From NCBI GenBank assembly GCA_947311175.1, contig CAMZKK010000230.1, forward strand, positions 1 to 18,423: a stretch of DNA of 18,423 bases, written 5' to 3'. Below, piece after piece: positions 15,883 to 18,423 of this stretch. Source of the stretch: an uncultured Planctomycetota bacterium. GTDB lineage: Bacteria; Planctomycetota; SZUA-567; JAFGNG01. The stretch's first letter is position 1; each line of letters opens with the position of its first letter. The notes under the pieces were generated by a model. That model worked only from the letters and a program-made list of their open reading frames with translations. It made no database searches and was not told the origin of the DNA. Position numbers and translations under genes: made by a program.

Positions 15883-15958
15883 TGGTGGAGGATAACGGGT
15901 TCGAACCGATGACCTCAACGCTGCCAGCGTTGCGCTCTCCCAACTGAGCTAATCACCC
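15883..15958 (-). tRNA. tRNA-Ala (anticodon GGC)
   Basis: A full cloverleaf of 76 nt including encoded CCA. The acceptor pairs GGGUGAU with AUCCUCC, D-stem GCUC/GAGC, anticodon stem CAACG/CGUUG with loop CUGGCAG (anticodon GGC, reading GCC and GCU), variable loop AGGUC, and T-loop UUCGAAC. G3:U70, the alanine identity pair, is present. Two mismatches are odd: U4-C69 in the acceptor and U50-U64 in the T-stem. No promoter is evident directly upstream, where a repeat array abuts the gene. Read-through from gltA, 350 nt upstream on the same strand, is possible (inference). The terminator at 15846-15878 follows. Confidence 0.92.
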
Positions 15959-16198
15959 AAATTGTTTATTTGGCAGTCATCTGACTGCGTCTTCGTCGGC
16001 TTATGTACCGATGTACACTTCGCCTCCTCAATCCTTGCATCTGACCGCCAAATAAACAATTTGGGTTTGCTTATCGGGCAATCATCTGACTGTGTCTTCG
16101 TCGGCTTGTGTACTGATGTACACTTCACCTTCTCAATCCTTGCATCTGACCGCCAAATAAACAATTTGGGTTTGTTTATCGGACAATCATCTGACTGC
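15956..16198. repeat. Tandem 105-bp palindromic repeat array abutting tRNA-Ala
   Basis: Two full direct copies (15978-16082, 16083-16187) of a 105-bp unit are flanked by a partial copy on the left (about 15962-15977) and an 11-nt partial copy on the right (16188-16198). The full copies differ at 7 positions, all transitions. Each unit contains CATCTGAC twice, an internal hairpin around TGTAC...GTACA, and the arm GCCAAATAAACAATTTGGG (16047-16065, 16152-16170). That arm is an exact inverted repeat of CCCAAATTGTTTATTTGGC at 15956-15974. GCAGTCA/TGACTGC (15973-15988) is a further palindrome. Because 105 is a multiple of 3, frames stay open on both strands, but nothing suggests a protein. It resembles a REP/MITE-like non-coding element; no transposase is present. 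Confidence 0.85.
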
Positions 16199-16305
16199 AA
16201 AAATTAATTAAAAATCGCTCGTAGAGCTTCCTTCATTTTTAACTTTTAATTTTTAACTTTCAACTAATATATTGTTAGTCGTTGTCGTGTCAAATATTAA
16301 TTGTT
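16199..16305. other. A+T-rich spacer between repeat array and gltA
   Basis: No gene is seen. It contains a 4-bp hairpin GCTC-GTA-GAGC (16217-16227). Read on the minus strand this is followed by a T-rich run, and it may be a weak gltA terminator. There is also a short direct repeat TTTTTAACTTT (about 16236-16260). Confidence 0.4.
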
Positions 16306-17661
16306 TTATTTTTGCTTGTATTCTTTTTCAAACTCTCCGGTGTAGATCGCTCTTGGTCGGAAGATTCTGTTTGTTTTTAGGTATTCTCTCACTCTTGCCG
16401 TCCAGCCAGCTACTCGGCTCACAGCGAAGATTGGGGTAAACATATCTGTGTCAATTCCCATTGCCCGATAGACAATTCCACTATAAAAGTCGACATTCGG
16501 GAATATTCCTTTTTTCTTTCCTAGGGTTTTGACAACTTCTTCTTCTAGTTGCTTGGCAATCTTTAGCAGTTTTTTGTCTTCGGGTGAATTTTTGGCTACA
16601 AAATCTGCAATCGGTGCAAGAATTCTTGCTCTTGGGTCATATGTTTTATAAACGCGATGTCCCATTCCCATGATTTTTTTCTTTTGAGCTCTTGCCTCTT
16701 CGTACCATTCAGCAACATTACCTTTTTTTGCGATTTTTTCTAGCATATAGAGGACTTGCTCGTTTGCTCCACCGTGAAGTGGTCCATTCAGGGCAGCTAT
16801 TCCAGAGCCGATCGAAAAGTAGATGTCTGATAAAGTAGATGCCACGACCATTGAGGCAAAGGTGCTTGCGTTCATTCCGTGATCTGCATGAATAATGAGG
16901 CTGATATCCATAATTCGCTCTTCTTCTGCAGATGGTCTTTTTCCTGTCATCATATAAAGGAAGTTGGCTGCGTGGCTCAGCTCCGGATCCGGCTCAATCG
17001 GTAGATTGCCATTTCGTATTCTTGAAATTGCGGCAGTTAGGGTTGCCATGCCGCTGATGAGATGGTAAATATCTTCGAGATTTTCATTGTCTTTTACATC
17101 TTCAACTTCATAAACCGCATGCTCGTGCCCGACTGGAGTGGTTTCGTCAGGAATGGAGTCTTCGTCGGTATTGACGGTTTTAATTTTTTCTCTTTTTTTG
17201 ACATCCTTTTCAATATTAGACAAAACCCTTCTCATTAGATTAACTCCTAATCTAAGAGATCCCATTGGCGAAGTGTCTTCTACCGGAAAGCTTTGGAGCA
17301 ATCTCAATGTTTTGGGGATGTGTCGATAGGTGACAAGCTTTTTGTTAAACGCTGTTAATTGTTTTTCAGTTGGTAATTTTCCAAAAATTAAGAGATAAGC
17401 AGTTTCTTCAAAGGTAGAATTTATTGCTAAATCAAAAACATTATATCCCCCATAAGTTAAAACTCCCTTCGAGCCATTTACATGACCAATTGAAGTGTAG
17501 CAGGAAATAGCTCCTTCAAGTCCCGGTCCAATTGTAGCTTCAATCGGCCAATCTTCCTTGCCACCAAGGTGTGGTGACGGTTCGTGTGCTGTTTCTTTTC
17601 GAGCTTTTTCCGCAGCCTTTTTTAGGATTTTCGTAATTTCTCTAGTGTCTTTTCTTACCAT
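16306..17661 (-). CDS. gltA: Citrate synthase
   Basis: Condenses oxaloacetate and acetyl-CoA to citrate, the entry step of the TCA cycle. The protein is 451 aa. The catalytic triad is intact: His261 in HADHGMNAS, His296 in GPLHGGANE, and Asp391 in FPNVDFYSG. His335 and Arg336 in MGMGHRVYKTYDPRA and the C-terminal AGWTARVREY help bind substrate. The first 45 residues are a charged extension before the family start GLEGAISCYTS. Residues about 148-197 form a highly charged acidic segment (TDEDSIPDETTP, EVEDVKDNENLED) between core helices, longer than usual for this family. AAAGGA precedes the ATG. A good promoter with a dyad at the predicted start lies upstream. A 2-methylcitrate synthase role cannot be excluded from sequence alone, but no prp genes are nearby. 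Confidence 0.93.
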   Translation of the reverse strand: MVRKDTREITKILKKAAEKARKETAHEPSPHLGGKEDWPIEATIGPGLEGAISCYTSIGHVNGSKGVLTYGGYNVFDLAINSTFEETAYLLIFGKLPTEKQLTAFNKKLVTYRHIPKTLRLLQSFPVEDTSPMGSLRLGVNLMRRVLSNIEKDVKKREKIKTVNTDEDSIPDETTPVGHEHAVYEVEDVKDNENLEDIYHLISGMATLTAAISRIRNGNLPIEPDPELSHAANFLYMMTGKRPSAEEERIMDISLIIHADHGMNASTFASMVVASTLSDIYFSIGSGIAALNGPLHGGANEQVLYMLEKIAKKGNVAEWYEEARAQKKKIMGMGHRVYKTYDPRARILAPIADFVAKNSPEDKKLLKIAKQLEEEVVKTLGKKKGIFPNVDFYSGIVYRAMGIDTDMFTPIFAVSRVAGWTARVREYLKTNRIFRPRAIYTGEFEKEYKQK

Positions 17662-17690
17662 AGTATTCCTTTGAAATGATATTTAAATTG

Positions 17691-17714
17691 AAAGGTAATG
17701 AATGTATTACCTTT
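17691..17714. promoter_or_regulatory. Perfect dyad at the gltA transcription start
   Basis: AAAGGTAAT (17691-17699) and ATTACCTTT (17706-17714) are perfectly inverted around a 6-bp spacer. The predicted gltA start (about 17711, minus) falls within it, as expected for a repressor operator. Alternatively it forms a hairpin at the 5' end of the mRNA. Confidence 0.5.
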
Positions 17715-17717
17715 TAT

Positions 17718-17745
17718 ATTATCGGTCATAATGAAAAAATGTCAA
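17718..17745 (-). promoter_or_regulatory. Sigma70-type promoter of gltA
   Basis: On the minus strand, consensus TTGACA (complement of 17740-17745) is followed after 16 bp by GATAAT (complement of 17718-17723), or after 18 bp by TAATAT. The leader would be about 50 nt. Confidence 0.65.
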
Positions 17746-17799
17746 GGTTTGCTTGGCATAAGTTTATTCTTTAGTAAATCAATGATTTTGCTTGTCATT

Positions 17800-17829
17800 T
17801 TGACACGGTTGCTTCCGGTGGATTATTGA
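17800..17829 (+). promoter_or_regulatory. Candidate promoter of dnaK
   Basis: TTGACA (17800-17805) is followed by TTATTG after 17 bp or TATTGA after 18 bp. The leader would be about 155 nt. A nearer alternative is TTAACT (17909-17914) with TATAAA (17931-17936), 16 bp apart. The sequence does not decide between them. Confidence 0.35.
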
Positions 17830-17989
17830 TTGTTTTGTATTGTAACTTATTTTTTTTTAGCGTCTTATGGAAGTAGTTTTCGATTGGAGAAAACGGAATG
17901 GCATTTGCTTAACTGAAAAGCGAGTATGATTATAAAGATTTTTGTTATAAATCTATTTTTATTCTATGTGAAATTTAGGAGGTAATATT

Positions 17990-18423
17990 ATGGGTAAAAT
18001 AATTGGCATTGACCTTGGAACTACAAATAGTTGTGTTGCGGTTATGGAAGGAAGTGAATCTAAGGTAATTCCTAATAAAGAGGGAAACCGGACTACTCCA
18101 TCAATTGTTGCATTTACAGATGATGGTAGAGTTGTTGGTCAGATTGCAAAAAGACAAGCGGTTGCAAATCCTGAAAACACAATTTATTCAATTAAGCGTT
18201 TTATGGGTCGCAGACATAGTGAAGTGGCAAGTGAGGAAAAGATAGTCCCATACAAGATTGTTGGTGGTTCCGGAGAGTTGGTTAAGGTCCATTCAAAAGA
18301 CAAGGATTACACTCCGCCAGAAGTTAGTGCCATCATTTTGCAGTATCTAAAAGGGGTTGCCGAAGATTATCTCGGTGAAGAAGTTACAGAGGCAGTAATT
18401 ACTGTTCCTGCCTATTTTAACGA
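17990..18423 (+). CDS. dnaK: Chaperone DnaK (Hsp70), N-terminal part (cut by window edge)
   Basis: The first 144 residues of the ATPase domain of Hsp70, the ATP-driven chaperone that folds and protects proteins with DnaJ and GrpE. It starts MGKIIGIDLGTTNSCVAVME, the phosphate-1 loop that binds ATP. VIPNKEGNRTTPSIVAFTDD, then SIKRFMGRR and AVITVPAYFN, the second conserved block, follow and are all near consensus. A strong AGGAGGT lies 6 nt before the ATG. The gene continues past the right edge. grpE or hrcA is not upstream; the neighbour is gltA on the opposite strand, so dnaK here begins its own transcript. Confidence 0.97.
   Translation, partial: MGKIIGIDLGTTNSCVAVMEGSESKVIPNKEGNRTTPSIVAFTDDGRVVGQIAKRQAVANPENTIYSIKRFMGRRHSEVASEEKIVPYKIVGGSGELVKVHSKDKDYTPPEVSAIILQYLKGVAEDYLGEEVTEAVITVPAYFN

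Larger units (their letters stand above)
17662..17989. other. 328-nt divergent control region between gltA and dnaK
   Basis: No gene is seen. It holds the gltA promoter and dyad on the minus side and candidate dnaK signals on the plus side. No CIRCE element (TTAGCACTC-N9-GAGTGCTAA) and no sigma32-type promoter were found before dnaK. Confidence 0.6.

Noticed and set aside
15956..16198. Repeat array as a CRISPR or integron attC array
   Set aside because: There are only two full units with no variable spacers, no cas or integrase gene, and no attC-type GTTRRRY/RYYYAAC core pairing.
15949..16207. Open frames of about 80 codons on both strands across the repeat array
   Set aside because: The 105-bp period is a multiple of 3, so any open frame is repeated. 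There is no ribosome site, one frame overlaps the tRNA, and both strands are equally open, so these are non-coding.
17746..17989. CIRCE or sigma32 heat-shock control of dnaK
   Set aside because: Neither TTAGCACTC/GAGTGCTAA nor a CTTGAA/CCCCAT-like promoter is present.

Overview
The window is an A+T-rich stretch of a bacterial chromosome. Signal peptides, a Wza-type outer-membrane polysaccharide exporter, and an RND (MMPL) transporter paired with a LolA-like periplasmic protein point to a Gram-negative (diderm) cell. A secreted LamG protein, a GH20-like lipoprotein, an XrtA/PEP-CTERM-type ATPase and an excisionase-like HTH regulator are gene types often met in Lentisphaerota, Planctomycetota, Omnitrophota and related lineages. 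That placement is inference; no rRNA or other decisive marker is present.

Layout. 1-1316 (minus): the start of a GH20-like lipoprotein gene running off the left edge, and a secreted LamG-domain protein. 1436-2969 (plus): pgi, with a near-consensus promoter and a strong terminator. 3022-3558: an unrecognised membrane-anchored protein. 3721-4256: the two ends of a Na+/phosphate cotransporter gene whose middle has been deleted, so a pseudogene. 4313-8161: an MMPL/RND transporter and a LolA-like partner, probably one operon with a long leader. 8163-9203 (minus): a DUF4236 domain fused to a TPR-like region. 9339-10268 (plus): a diacylglycerol/sphingosine kinase-family lipid kinase.

10488-15770 is a compact exopolysaccharide (EPS) export operon. 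It encodes an HTH regulator with a degenerate receiver-like domain, an ExeA/XrtA-associated ATPase, a Wzc-type tyrosine autokinase with chain-length domain, and a Wza-type export protein. It is closed by hairpins, the second (15846-15878) an apparent bidirectional terminator. No glycosyltransferase, flippase, polymerase or exosortase lies in the window, so sugar assembly must be encoded elsewhere.

15883-15958 (minus) is tRNA-Ala(GGC). Abutting its 5' end is a tandem array of a 105-bp palindromic repeat (to about 16198). The two full copies differ only by transitions, and one arm of the palindrome runs into the first three bases of the tRNA. Beyond it, gltA (citrate synthase, minus) has a good promoter with a perfect 9-bp dyad at its predicted transcription start. 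dnaK (plus) starts at 17990 and runs off the right edge.

The least explained signals are the repeat array fused to the tRNA gene, the gutted phosphate transporter, the possible pseudoknot leader before the MMPL gene, and the regulator-plus-ATPase pair heading the EPS operon. None of these is proven to be a new system from sequence alone.
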